Source of the DNA: Lagopus muta | Lineage: Eukaryota > Chordata > Aves > Galliformes > Phasianidae | Assembly: GCF_023343835.1 (NCBI RefSeq) | Contig: NC_064433.1 | Span: 184,033,777-184,097,776 of the forward strand | Length of the DNA stretch: 64,000 nt | Direction of reading: 5' to 3' | In this document: piece after piece, positions 19,899 through 29,352 of the stretch | Layout: the number at the start of each line of letters is the position of its first letter | How positions within the stretch are numbered: the stretch's first letter is position 1 | Made by a program: the position numbers and the translations under genes | Notes under the pieces: generated by a model | Told to the model about the DNA's origin: nothing | What the model saw: the letters and a program-made list of their open reading frames with translations, nothing else | The model's database searches: none

Positions 19899-22599
19899 AT
19901 GAGTGATACAGATGAATCCCACGCTTCTGGTTCTGATTATCCTGATGCCCAAGATCTCATATTCACTCAGAGGAAAAAAAGATCTGAGGTACCTGAGCGT
20001 GCAGCAAGTGCACAAAAGGAACATTTGGGCTCGAGGCAGAAGGGTGCCAGTCCTGAGGAGTCTTCGGATGAGATCAGTAGTACAGATACGTCTTCAGATG
20101 AGGTGGATAGCAGTGATTCAGAAATGTGAGTTATCTCTAGTTCATTAGAATTGCTCATGAACAGAACTTGTGATACATCATTAATGTACGTGTTTTGTTG
20201 AACATACACATTTCTTTTTCAGTGATGTTCCAGCTGCTAGTGGCAGCAAGCACCATAGGAAGCACTCTGTTGTACCTTCAAAGCGAAAGAGGAGATTGCA
20301 GGCTTCAAAGCAACAAGCAGAAGCTGATGCAGGAGTGCCTGGCGGTGAAAGTTCTGATTCTTCTCTGCCCACTCAGAGCCCAGTGAGGCCACCTGAAGCC
20401 TCCCAAGAGAAGAAATCTAAGCTCAATTTGAAAGCCATTTTTGCCTATCACTTCAGAGGAAGGAAGTTTAAAGCTGCTGCACACCGAAAATACCGGAGCA
20501 GTGGTTCACGGAAGATAAATAGAGCCTCTGGGTGCACACGGAGGCGTGGTAAGAAGAAGCCCATGACAGCCTCACCTCAGGAGCGAAGGAAAAGGCTTAA
20601 GGATCGAGGCTTTCAGTTCCCTTTTGTTGAAAAACATTATGGGAGAAAACATATTCCCTTAAAGATGGTTCTTAGCTATGAGGTGAGCGCTCTGTTTTGT
20701 GGGAGAGAAGTTGTGATTTTAGATTTATGTCAAGGAACAATGAATGCAGGTTGGCATGTTGTGCTTCTACCTAAACACCACAGTGAAATGAATCCACTTT
20801 TGTGTTGTTACACAGGATGACTGCTGCTTTCCATTTGATACCTTACCAAACCAGCTGACCTAAGGCTGTCATTTAATGTTACAGTTTAGTTGATTATATA
20901 AATGCTTCATTCCTTTTATAGTGGCGTTTAAGATGTATTTCTTTCCTTCAGCAAGCAGCTGCAAAAGGGTATTTCCAATATGTTGAAATGCTCAAATATG
21001 AAGATCACCTCAAAAAGGCTTTGAAAGCCCTTGAAGCCAGTGAAGACTTAGAAAGAGAATGCCTGGTAGTGCGGAAACACAAATATTTAGATGACGAAGG
21101 CCCCCTTTCTCCTATCCAGGAGACAAAGTAAGTTCGTCTTGAGTAGTATAAAAGTTGCTGTTTTGTGCTCAGCTTAAATCTGAGTTTGTGTGTGCAGCAT
21201 TGCTGTCTTTATTGTCTGGTGTGTGCATTATATTCATTGGTGAAATACCTCATAGATTTTTCTGTAACTCAGTAATGGATTCTGGGGACTTAGCACCCTG
21301 TGCTGTGTGCTCACTCCTCATCCTCAAAAGAGCAGAGACAGAAAATAGATGACAGCTCATGGCTTGTGATGAGGACAGGGCAGTCACTTACCAGTTACTG
21401 TCCCAGGCAGAACAGGCTCAGCACAGGGAGGTGAACGTAATGTCTTGTTATTTGTAGCAGGTGAAAGCAGTGAGAACTAAAAGCAAACTACAAACAGTTT
21501 CCCCCCAAGCAGTGCAGTGGGGACTGCGCTCATTCCATAAAGCTTTGCTTCTGCCTCTCTATCCCTGCTGCATGTGGAGTCACAGAATCATGGAATGGCC
21601 TGGGTTAAAAAGGACCACAAAGATCATCACGTTTCAACCCCCTGCTATGTGCAGGGTCACCAACCACCAGACCAGGCTGCCCAGAGCCACATCCAGCCTG
21701 GCCTTGAATGCCTGCCGGCATGGGGCATCCACAGCCTCCTTGGGCAGCCTGTTCCAGTGAGCAGTGTGTCTCTTCCATGAGATGCCATCCTTCCCCAACT
21801 GACCCCAGGTGGGATCCCCCTGCTATTGAAACCTTGACACTTCAGTCCTGTACTCCTGTGGAGGTTGACTCCAGCCAGCACCTAAGCACCTGCATTCACT
21901 CTCCAGTAGGAGAAAAGAGAAACCTGTGAGTTGTGGTGGTGGAAATGGTTCTGTCAGTGTCAGTAGCTGGGATCTAGTTCCAGAAAGAGAGCAACCTCCT
22001 GTAGAATTGGGGCATCCTAGGTGTATAAGCTGTAGTGTTTCCATATGCATTATGGGAAAGTGGTGCTGCATTAGGGGAATAGCTTATATATGCTGTGCTA
22101 CTGTAAAAGTACAGATTTGATTTCAATTTTATATATTTCAGTGATGATGATAATAACTGCGTGTGCTCTGATAATCCAGAAGACTTTGATGTCAGAGTAG
22201 TGGTGAGTAAATACTCATTAATTTGAAAAATACTATAAGCTTTTTTCTCTTTTGAGGTGTTAAAGAAGTAATAGATGATGCTTTGAGTACTGAATTCTTG
22301 AGCTTGGTGTGGTTCTGATGTGTAGTATGAAAGGAAGTTGGTTTGAGAGAAGTCTGTACTCTTTGGAATTACAATTGTGGAAACGAGTTCTTTGAAGCGT
22401 TCCTAAATCTTGGGAAATGAGTAATTGTTCCTGATGTGTTTCCAAACCAGGGTTGTGAATACTGTTTCTTCATTCTTAGGACAACAGCTGTTTCATCATA
22501 AGCAGCAAAATTCCCAACAAGAAGAAATCGAAGGCCGAAACAAAGCGAGCAAAGTCAGCTGGAGTGGTGGAAGTAAAGAAGAGTGCTGCTGCTAACTGA
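19899..22599 (+). CDS. TAF1D: TAF1D, TATA-box-binding-protein-associated factor RNA polymerase I subunit D
   Basis: Subunit of SL1/TIF-IB, the RNA polymerase I promoter selectivity factor; nuclear/nucleolar. Coding exons: 19899-20125 (exon from 19886), 20223-20682, 20952-21127, 22142-22202, 22480-22599. They total 1044 nt (347 residues plus stop), longer than the roughly 280-residue human protein. Residues 1-75 are Ser/Asp/Glu-rich (SSTDTSSDEVDSSDSE). The conserved family block starts near residue 140 with LNLKAIFAYHFRGRKFK and continues through RRKRLKDRGFQFPFVEKHYG to QAAAKGYFQYVEMLKYEDHL. The C-terminus is Lys-rich. All joins are GT-AG and in frame. The stop at 22597-22599 lies 157 bases before a further splice donor at 22756/22757, so the 3'UTR is spliced and the transcript continues into a snoRNA-bearing tail. 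A CR1 3' end lies in the intron after exon 21127. Confidence 0.94.
21585..21762 (-). mobile_element. CR1 3' end in TAF1D intron
   Basis: Minus-oriented CR1 (CAGAATCATGGAATGGCC, CCCCCTGCTATGTGCAGGGT) in the intron between TAF1D exons 21127 and 22142. Confidence 0.85.
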
Positions 22600-22814
22600 A
22601 CATTTGTGTGGTTCTCTTTGGTTGAACAGAACATGAACGAATAAGGTGGCAGCAGTCACTTCTCAGAGACCTTATTGAGGTCTGCTTGGCTTAAAATGTT
22701 GGTCTGAAGTCAGCGTTGAGCTGTCAGCCAGAAAACCTCATCAGAATCAATTTAAGGTGAGTTTGGGTCTGAGATGGATAGGAGAAAGTTGTGGCCTGTC
22801 TTTTTGCTAAGCAT

Positions 22815-22870
22815 TTTTGCAGTTGGACTTGATGGTCTTTAAGGTTTTTTCCAATCTGAGCAATTCTGTG
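22815..22870 (+). repeat. CR1 3' tail fragment
   Basis: GTTGGACTTGATGGTCTTTA and a degraded end, directly upstream of the candidate H/ACA RNA at 22917. Confidence 0.65.
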
Positions 22871-22916
22871 CTGTATGAAGTGTGCACTAGCGATTGAGTG
22901 GCTGCTAATCCTGTTG

Positions 22917-22979
22917 AAACACCAGCTTCTGCAGCTTGACAGAAGTCTTCTGTCATCAATGGGTCGTAGAGCTACAGAA
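22917..22979 (+). ncRNA. Candidate box H/ACA snoRNA 3' half (intron 1 of the tail)
   Basis: H-box-like ACACCA at 22919-22924 is followed by a hairpin. Its lower stem is AGCT (924-927) with AGCT (970-973), and its upper stem is GACAGAA (938-944) with TTCTGTC (948-954), leaving an open pocket on both sides. ACA at 22974-22976 plus three bases ends it. I could not fold a convincing 5' hairpin; the sequence just upstream is a CR1 tail (22815-22870), so the 5' half may be lost. It could be a relic. Confidence 0.4.
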
Positions 22980-23042
22980 TTAAAAGTTCCAGATCTTGTA
23001 ATTAAGAGGTGTTGTGTAGAAATGTGTGTAAACATGTATATG

Positions 23043-23117
23043 CTTTGGCAGGGGGGTTGGACTCGATGATCTCTGGAGGTCCCTTCCAACCCCTACAATT
23101 CTGTGATTCTGTGTGAT
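23043..23117 (+). repeat. CR1 3' tail fragment
   Basis: GGGGGGTTGGACTCGATGAT, CCCTTCCAACCCCTACAATT and ATTCTGTG repeats. Confidence 0.8.
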
Positions 23118-23840
23118 GTAGGTGCACTCATCCTACACAGGGGAACTTAGACCCACTTCTCTCATGGCTTTGTGAAGGAAGCTTGAGCTTTCCTTATTGT
23201 AATTTGGTAACTTGGAGGGAGTAAGGCTTTGGAAGAGCCACACTTGAGGGATGTTTTTCTGTAAAACTCTTGTGAAATCCCTTTGATGCATTTGAAATAA
23301 TGATGAAATAATTGCTTATGGCTGTTTGTTCATCATGAGGAATAACACTTAAAAAAAACCTAATTTTCCTAAATCCACTATAATAATGTAAAGTTGCTTT
23401 AAAACAACTAGAAGTGTGATGAAAAGTTCTTTTCCCTTCTTTCCCCTCCTCACTCTGGAATGGGGTTTTATGAAGGTGACTGAGCAGAAGATGGAAGTCC
23501 TTCAGCATGACAGGGACTATTGCTGATCTCATAGCATGAGGGGAACATGCTGCAGTTGCTCAGTCTGAAAAGAGTTGAAGTTGCATTTCTAAATCTTTGC
23601 AGAAGAAGCTTGAGATTTCCCTGTTGCAGCTTGGTGCTCAAGAGTGAGACTGCAAAAATCTGCTCTTTGCTAATTAAAGATCAGATTTAATAACAGTCCA
23701 AAGTTAATGGCTGAATATAACTCTCTTAGGCACCTACTTGAGAAATACTGTGTGGCTTGAAAGACTCATCCTAGATCGAGAGTGGGGTTCTGGCAGGATA
23801 AGGCGTAGTGAGGTGGGATGTGGAGTCCTGCTCATTCTGC

Positions 23841-23916
23841 AGTTCATGTGATGAATATTTCTGTTCAACTGCTGAGTGACTCAGAAATGAACTAAATTTC
23901 AATTCTGATTAGAACT
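23841..23916 (+). ncRNA. Box C/D snoRNA, SNORD5/SNORD6-type, 28S rRNA guide
   Basis: C box GTGATGA at 23848-23854, D' CTGA at 23872-23875, D box CTGA at 23905-23908. A terminal stem pairs AGTTC (23841-23845) with GAACT (23912-23916). The antisense TGTTCAACTG upstream of D' complements a 28S rRNA segment I recall as CAGUUGAACA. Counting five bases from D' places 2'-O-methylation on the second U of that segment. It lies about 130 bases upstream of the next acceptor. Human TAF1D hosts two such guides with neighbouring targets; which of the two this is cannot be settled here. Confidence 0.85.
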
Positions 23917-24885
23917 GGATGTACACACCTGAAAAATGAGTGCATTACATCTGCCAAATTGATTGCTGAAAAGTAGCTTTTGCCTTTAGGGATCTCAGCT
24001 TATTTGACCATAATTGATGATTCTTAGCCCTTTCATTTTTTTTTCAGTTTGTTGCTTTTGGATGGTGAATATTGATCAGCTGCTGTGAGAGGTAAGCTGT
24101 AGTGTTATGCAGTTCTTTTCTCCAGGTAGCTTGTGGGCTTCGTGACTCCTGCCAGTCCAGCCTGTAGTCTGTGCTGGAACAGAAAGCATCAGTTTTTTTA
24201 ACACCTGTATATTCAAAGTAGTTTGTGTAGGCAGTGATAGATAGCAGTGCTTGTGTCAGCCGGTGTTGAATGCTGCAGGCAGACAAGCCGACTGTGGTTT
24301 ATGTTGGGTGCTCCTAGTGGAGATGTCTGTACTGGTGCCTTGTGCAGCTGCAGTGTCTGATAACTGCCCTGTGGTAAAACTGCAGGGGGAAGGAACATCA
24401 GGAGGTGGTCTTGGACGTTACTGCCAAAGCTGCGCAGTTTCTCACAAAGGGATGTTATCAGACCTGTGCCTCTTCAGGAGGGCTTAGGATGCAGCACAGA
24501 AGAAAAACTTGAGGGTTACTCTTTAACACAGGGAGCCTGGAGGTACAGCTACACCAGTAATGACAACGAGCATGTTTCCCTGTATGAGGATCAAACTGGA
24601 GCATCTGCTTTCAGCGTTTGTTGTAGTAAAGGTACTGGAGTACATAATGTGTCAACTTGACACAGTGTAAATTGTTCTTACAACAGTATCTGATAGTAAT
24701 ACTGAGCTTGTTGCACCTGTTAGTAGTCCACGTCATACCTGTCTCTTAAAAACAGGAAGCCCAGTAATGGATGGTGAAAGTTAATGGAGTAAGTATACAG
24801 TTGATTGAGAAATAACTTCATTTTTGTGTGGTCTTCAAATGCTGTTTCAGAGGCATGAAAAATAACAGAGCAGGCGCATTCAGTT

Positions 24886-25015
24886 TCAGCACATGTTCAG
24901 TTTTTGTCTGGTGCTGTAGACAAAAACCTGGAACCTGGTGCTTAGAAAAAACCCTTCTTTCGCAACCCACAGCCGATGCGTGTATTGGTTGTGTTACTTA
25001 CATGAAGGGACACTG
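24886..25015 (+). ncRNA. Box H/ACA snoRNA (tail intron 2)
   Basis: The fold is complete. The 5' hairpin has lower stem AGCAC (24888-24892) with GTGCT (24938-24942) and upper stem TTTTTGTC (24901-24908) with GACAAAAA (24918-24925), with pockets between. The H box is AGAAAA (24944-24949). The 3' hairpin has lower stem CCCTTC (24952-24957) with GAAGGG (25004-25009) and upper stem CAACC with GGTTG. It ends in ACA (25010-25012) plus CTG. About 130 nt, the normal family length. Function by family: a guide for pseudouridylation with dyskerin. I do not assign it to a named SNORA. Confidence 0.85.
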
Positions 25016-25240
25016 CTTATATTTATTCAAGCAGCAATTAATCCAAAGGGCATGTTTCGTATTGCATGTGCAGAAATGTTGTGCAGTTGCTTTGTTTCCT
25101 TCACAGAATTTTTCCAGCTCTGTAGCACTGAGCTATTGTAACTGTTTTGATCTGCTTGAATTCTTACAGCTGGTGCACAAATCTGTTACTTCTGTGCTGT
25201 CCTGTGGAACACACGGGTTAAGGAGGTATGCTTTGTTTCC

Positions 25241-25314
25241 GCTGTGTTTTGGCGTGAGAGAACTTGAGTCTTTGCCTTCTCAGAGAGGCTTTGGTGGAGC
25301 TTGTCAAACACAGC
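25241..25314 (+). other. Unassigned intronic hairpin
   Basis: GCTGTGTTT (25241-25249) pairs perfectly with AAACACAGC (25306-25314). An inner TGAGA/TCTCA stem is possible. It lies 15 bases after the donor at 25225/25226. No ACA tail is positioned to make it an H/ACA RNA. It shares position and style with the hairpin at 26875-26952. Confidence 0.3.
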
Positions 25315-25605
25315 AGTGGGAACTGTTGGACAAGTTGTTAAGTGATAAAAGTGCATTTAAGTTGACCTGGTTCTTTAATGTTTCTTGAAGTAAAGGAATT
25401 TTTGAGGAAGCTTTTTTGCCTGTGGGGAGGTTGTGCTGTGAGGACTGAAGGCTTAGCTGTTTTTTTTTTTTGTTTTTTTTTCTTAAATAAATATTTCATT
25501 TGGAAAGGCAAAAGCAGAAGGCAGCTGGTGATGTGTCCATGTTGGAGTTAATGGGTTGGGCTTTAAAACAAACTGTTCAGCAGGTTTAGTGAAGAGTTGA
25601 TTGTT

Positions 25606-25736
25606 GCGCCTTGTTATTCAGCAGGCAGACAATTCTGTGTGTGTCTCAACTGAACAACGGGGCCAGAAGAGCAACAGGTTGTGCTTTCCTCACTGTAACA
25701 CCCATTGCAGTGGTGACAATGAGACCTGTAACAGGC
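25606..25736 (+). ncRNA. Box H/ACA snoRNA (tail intron 3)
   Basis: The 5' hairpin has a long lower stem: GCCTTGTTATTCAG (25607-25620 region) pairs with CTGAACAACGGGGC with one mismatch and two G-U pairs. Its upper stem is AGACA with TGTCT. The H box is AGAAGA (25665-25670). The 3' hairpin has lower stem ACAGGT (25674-25679) with ACCTGT (25724-25729) and upper stem CACTG with CAGTG, with an eleven-base pocket on each side. ACA (25731-25733) plus GGC ends it. All landmarks of a vertebrate H/ACA RNA are present. The specific homologue is not assigned. Confidence 0.87.
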
Positions 25737-25831
25737 TTACATACTGAGAGAATTGTGCAAACACGGTTCAAAATGTGGTTACTCTTAAATTCTGACGGAT
25801 TGACATGTGTGGTGTTGTGAATTCTTGAATT

Positions 25832-25925
25832 CATAGAATCACAGGGTTGGAAGAGACCCACAAGATCATCCCATCCAACCATCCTCCTATCAGCATTACT
25901 ATCCACTAAGGTACTAAACAATATC
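25832..25925 (-). repeat. CR1-like 3' end fragment
   Basis: Reads CATAGAATCACAGGGTTGG and GATCATCCCATCCAACCATC, a minus-oriented CR1 end, between the H/ACA RNA at 25606 and the exon at 26255. Confidence 0.7.
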
Positions 25926-26434
25926 TTGCAGCATTCTGCATCCTGCTGGCTGTGGGAAGTGGAAGAAAAACACACAGTACTGCATTCTGTAAATAGTTTA
26001 TCAGAGCACTCTTGGAAGCTGTCTTGTAGTTGCTTCACACTGCAGTGCAGCTGATGTAGGTAACACGCTCACATACATCTTCTGTGCCATAGTGCTTTGA
26101 TTTCTTAAGTGTGGGTAGATTTTGTTTGTAGTTTTGTGACAGACTTTGATTTGAAGTGCTGCGTGTTCAGTGTAAGAGTGCTTGAATCTTGAAGTTACTA
26201 AAATGCTGAAGAAACTTAGAAGTGTTAATCAGTACTGTAATCTGCTCTTTTCAGCAAGCCCACCTGACGATGCAGACTGGAGGACTACCTTGGTGAGTTT
26301 GATACCAGCTTAATGTAACCATTGCTTAGTGAGAGTTAGAAATTTTGCTTCAACTTTCTGAGCTGGCATATGGCTGTTCCTACTGAGTACTGCTGCATCA
26401 GAAAAACTGACTGTAAAGCTTGATGCTATCTGAG

Positions 26435-26510
26435 GAAGTTGTTGTGATGATTGGCAAAATGTTCAACTGCTCTGAAGAGAGTGAGTGAGAATGGCCTTTC
26501 TGAACAAATC
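26435..26510 (+). ncRNA. Box C/D snoRNA, SNORD5/SNORD6-type, second 28S guide
   Basis: C box GTGATGA at 26444-26450, D' CTGA at 26472-26475, D box CTGA at 26500-26503, and a short terminal stem TTGT (26439-26442) with ACAA (26504-26507). The antisense ATGTTCAACTGCT complements the same 28S segment as the RNA at 23841 but extends two bases further toward D'. The D'+5 rule then points to the G two bases 5' of the first target. It is the natural partner of the upstream guide. Confidence 0.85.
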
Positions 26511-26874
26511 TACTGCCTGACTTCATACTGCGTATCCATGCTGAGGATGGAGCGTGCAGAATGTTCTCAGTGAATAAAGACTGATATTTTTTTTTGTTGA
26601 TAAAACTGTCAAATTACATTTTGAATGTTCACTGCAGTAGCTTGAAGCGTGATTGCAGTGGGAGAGATCATCAGAAATGCCTGTGGTGATTAGAAATGGC
26701 TTCTGAAGGTTCTACAACTCACTGCTGTAGGTCCTACTGTATGCACGTGCAAGTCATTTTGTAACCCTGTGGTGATGTTGCTTTTTCAGGTGGCAGGTGG
26801 TATGAGGAAATGAGAGAAGAAGTGCAGAAAGCCACTTGACAGAGACGGAGCTCCCCTATAGGTTAGTGTGCCCT

Positions 26875-26952
26875 CTGAGCTTCTGCAGATGCATCAGTGT
26901 TTGAGGGGCTCCGGTTTTCAGTGGCTGGAGCTGTTCACCAGGTGAAGCTCAG
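26875..26952 (+). other. Unassigned strong intronic hairpin
   Basis: CTGAGCTTC (26875-26883) pairs perfectly with GAAGCTCAG (26944-26952), with an inner stem GCTCC/GGAGC. It starts only about 13 bases after a predicted splice donor (26861/26862). No H box or properly placed ACA follows. It could be one half of an H/ACA RNA, a pri-miRNA-like hairpin or a splice-site structure. Confidence 0.35.
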
Positions 26953-27410
26953 TGCCTTTTGGAGTGTTGCAGGGGCATAACTCAACATATGTTAGGATAT
27001 TTTAAAGTAATATTCCCTTTCAGTCTGTTAAGGGAAGACTTCTTTAACTCTGGTTTATCCCAAGAAAGATCTCAGTCTGAAATGAAGTGACGAGGTCAAC
27101 TTCATAAACTCGGGCTTCACTTTAAAAGTAAATGAGTACTAAGGGAAGTTAGGAGTGTTTGAATAAATGTTGTAGTTAATTCCCATCGTTTTATACTGCT
27201 CATGTTCATGTAATACTGTTCGTGTAATCGTAGCTTTTAACATTAAACTGATGTGGAGTTATTACTGCATCTTCCAAATGAAATGGTAGTGTAACACTGC
27301 ACTCCTTTTTCCCACAAATCATGACAGAAGTAAGAAGGCACTTTGTAGGAACTGTATAAGATGCTTTTCCAGTCTGTTTGATTTTTGTTGGTTGGTTTAT
27401 GGTCACAGAA

Positions 27411-27544
27411 ACATTGAGGTCTATCCCGATAGGATCTCTTCTGTAGGTTCATGTCGTTGGAAACGCCTCACAGAACAAACTTGTGGTTTAGTTTCACCCT
27501 TGGAGCTACCTGTTAGCTCTGTGGGATAGAACTGCAAGACAAAT
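27411..27544 (+). ncRNA. Box H/ACA snoRNA (tail intron 5)
   Basis: The 5' hairpin has lower stem TGAGG (27415-27419) with CCTCA (27466-27470). Its upper helices are CCGAT/GTTGG and GGATCT/AGGTTC with G-U pairs, leaving pockets of six and five bases. The H box is AGAACA (27472-27477). The 3' hairpin has lower stem CTTG (27480-27483) with CAAG (27535-27538) and upper stem GAGCTA with TAGCTC. ACA is at 27539-27541, plus three bases. It ends about 50 bases before the next acceptor. Confidence 0.82.
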
Positions 27545-27988
27545 CTTCATGTACCATTTTAGGAATGGAAGTAACATGTCATGTTCTCCCTCAGGTGCTG
27601 GCTCATGAATTTGATATAGATGAAAAAAAATTCAAATGGAAAAGCTTGGTAAGAGTGAAAAAGAGCATGTTCTGAGATATAAAATGTAACTAACGTTCAA
27701 TTGCGTGAGTTGAACTTGCTCAGCCAGATGTCTGTGAAGGTGCCAGACCTCTTTGTGTTTTTTTCTGGTTGGCTTGAAGCAGGCTCTTCCCTCTTCAATC
27801 TAAAAATGATTTACTGTTCCTTGTGGTGCCTGTAAGTTTAAATTAGAAAGTCCAGCCCTCTAATGTCTGTCCAGTCTTAAAGTAACTCGATGAGCATGCT
27901 GGATTTTTGCTCTGCTATGTAATTCAGCAATGCTGCTTTTCTCTTGTTAAGCTTCAAAGATTTAAAGTCTGAGTTAATTTCTGAGCCT

Positions 27989-28041
27989 GGTACAGTGTTA
28001 GAACTCCTGGGTTACATGGAGCATAGTGCTGTTCCACAGAC
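27989..28041 (+). ncRNA. Candidate box H/ACA snoRNA 3' hairpin (tail intron 6)
   Basis: GGTACAG (27989-27995) pairs with CTGTTCC (28029-28035) with one T-T mismatch. An inner stem CTCC/GGAG leaves pockets of eight and seven bases. ACA at 28036-28038 plus GAC ends it, 113 bases before the acceptor. Upstream, AGCATGCTG (27893-27901) pairs with CAGCAATGCT (27925-27934) and may be the 5' hairpin, but the spacer is long and I see no clean H box. Confidence 0.5.
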
Positions 28042-28254
28042 CATAGCTTGAAGTAAAAGGACAATACTCATAAGCCCATTGTGCTGGCAATATAAAGAAT
28101 ACTTGAAAGAATAATGAGGCTGCTGAAATTGATGGAATTTCTTTTCTCTCTTAGCACGGCAACTTCTGTGAGATTGGTACTTCATTTTGGCTTCTCTCTA
28201 ACTGGTGTCTGCAGAGCTTGAACATTAATGTGCATTTGTTGATTGAGGACTGTT

Positions 28255-28321
28255 GCACTGAATGGTATCTGCACCCAGCAGCATTCTTCTGATGGGGTGT
28301 TCAAAAATCAGTGCTACAGTA
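28255..28321 (+). ncRNA. Candidate box H/ACA snoRNA 3' hairpin (tail intron 7)
   Basis: GCACTGA (28255-28261) pairs perfectly with TCAGTGC (28308-28314). The upper stem CACCC/GGGTG leaves pockets of ten and eight bases. ACA (28316-28318) follows one base later, plus GTA. This matches a classical 3' hairpin. The 5' hairpin and H box in 28185-28254 are not clear by eye. Confidence 0.55.
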
Positions 28322-28811
28322 GTTCAGCATTTGGCATCGTTGGTTTTCACTCTGCTGTGGTTGTTAAACCTGGTATTCTTGCTGATACAGGCTTTGTCCT
28401 CTTCAAGCATTTGAGCACAGTCCTTTTGTGTTGGGCAGGACTTGTCAGTGTGAGAGCTGACCGCTGGTTCTCCCTGGTGTGTTCAGTTTGTTTCTTTAAA
28501 CAGGTGCCTTATGGTACAGAGCAGTCAGTTGGCTGTGTGAATGGATTTCTGTGGAAGAGGAAACAGCCTGTTGGACAGGTGAGCACTGAGTTGTCAGTTC
28601 AGGAGGTTTGGGGCAAGTTGATGGAAGCTCGGTTGCTGACACATGACTCTAGAAGATCAAAACTTCAGTAAGCTGTCTAGAAACATAGAAATGACTGGCC
28701 AGTAGCAGGCAGTCCTGGGCAGCACTCGCTCCAGATTTTGGCAGTATCAGGGTCAGGGTGTGTGCCTGCAAGCTAGTCTTGTGTGCTTGTAGAAACAGCA
28801 GTAAAGGGAGG

Positions 28812-28936
28812 TCTGGTCATTACCAAAGCTGCAAGGATATTCCTGTTCCTGGTAAGCTGTGGACATGACCATAAAACAACTCCATCAGACTCCTGAATTG
28901 CTGCATTGTGTGGCAGTAGGTCTGCTGGGAACAAAG
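28812..28936 (+). ncRNA. Box H/ACA snoRNA (tail intron 8)
   Basis: The 5' hairpin has lower stem GGTCAT (28815-28820) with ATGACC (28865-28870) and upper helices AGCT/AGCT and AAGGA/TTCCT, with six-base pockets on both sides. The H box is ATAAAA (28871-28876), directly after the stem. The 3' hairpin has lower stem CCATCAGAC with GTCTGCTGG (one mismatch) and upper stem CTGC/GCAG. ACA at 28931-28933 plus AAG ends it. The opening GGTCATTACCAA resembles what I remember of SNORA32, but I would not rely on that. Confidence 0.82.
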
Positions 28937-29199
28937 CGTTGGTGTAGGCCACAGACACAGCGCTCCCTTCTGCTGGTTGTTAGTGGCTCTCTTTGGCTAC
29001 CAAGGAACCCAAGTGCTAGCAAGAATCTTCAGCTGTTGAAATCAAGCCCCACAAGCGGCTGTTGACAGAACTGTCATGCATTCAGAATGGAAAACAAAAA
29101 TCTACTTCTTGCACTTGGCATCCAACTTCATTTTAACTCTTCATTTATACAAACCAGGTGTGCCTTTGTGTACCAGAGTGCTGCTGTCACTGAATGTTG

Positions 29200-29352
29200 G
29201 GGTTATGAAGCTGTACCTGAGTGCTGCCACAGCAACTCTGTAGGTAAGATGCTTAGCAGCAGTGCTGATACCCAGAAGAAATTCAAGGTCACTTCAAAGA
29301 GGGTTTGCGTGGCTGGAAAACCAGCAGCTCTTAACGCAGTGACCGTACATTG
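29200..29352 (+). ncRNA. Probable box H/ACA snoRNA (tail intron 9)
   Basis: The 3' hairpin is strong: GGTCAC (29287-29292) with GTGACC (29339-29344), inner AGAG/CTCT, and a GCTGG/CCAGC stem closed by four A. ACA (29347-29349) plus three bases ends it. The H box is AGAAGA (29274-29279). A 5' hairpin can form from GGGTTAT (about 29201-29206) with ATACCC (29268-29273) and TGCTGC with GCAGCA, but it would overlap the predicted exon 29158-29243. Either that exon is not used or the 5' hairpin is different. Confidence 0.6.

Noticed and set aside
23417-23486. Possible C/D snoRNA (GTGATGA ... CTGA)
   Set aside because: No terminal stem and no convincing guide; boxes alone are too frequent by chance.
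23598-23698. Possible H/ACA snoRNA (TTTGCAG/CTGCAAA and AATCTG/CAGATT stems)
   Set aside because: The first hairpin is good, but the H box is off-consensus, the second hairpin is too short and lacks a pocket, and ACA is not adjacent to the stem.
24122-24182. Hairpin TCCAG/CTGGA followed by ACAGAA
   Set aside because: It has a pocketed fold and ACA tail, but a 5' hairpin would overlap the predicted exon 24048-24091 and no H box is present; kept below the reporting threshold.
24828-25388. 186-codon open frame in the TAF1D tail
   Set aside because: It runs straight through a complete H/ACA snoRNA and a splice acceptor, has no family features and no conserved start; a chance frame in intron.
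28243-28671. 142-codon open frame
   Set aside because: It overlaps an H/ACA hairpin, an exon and both its splice sites; composition looks non-coding.
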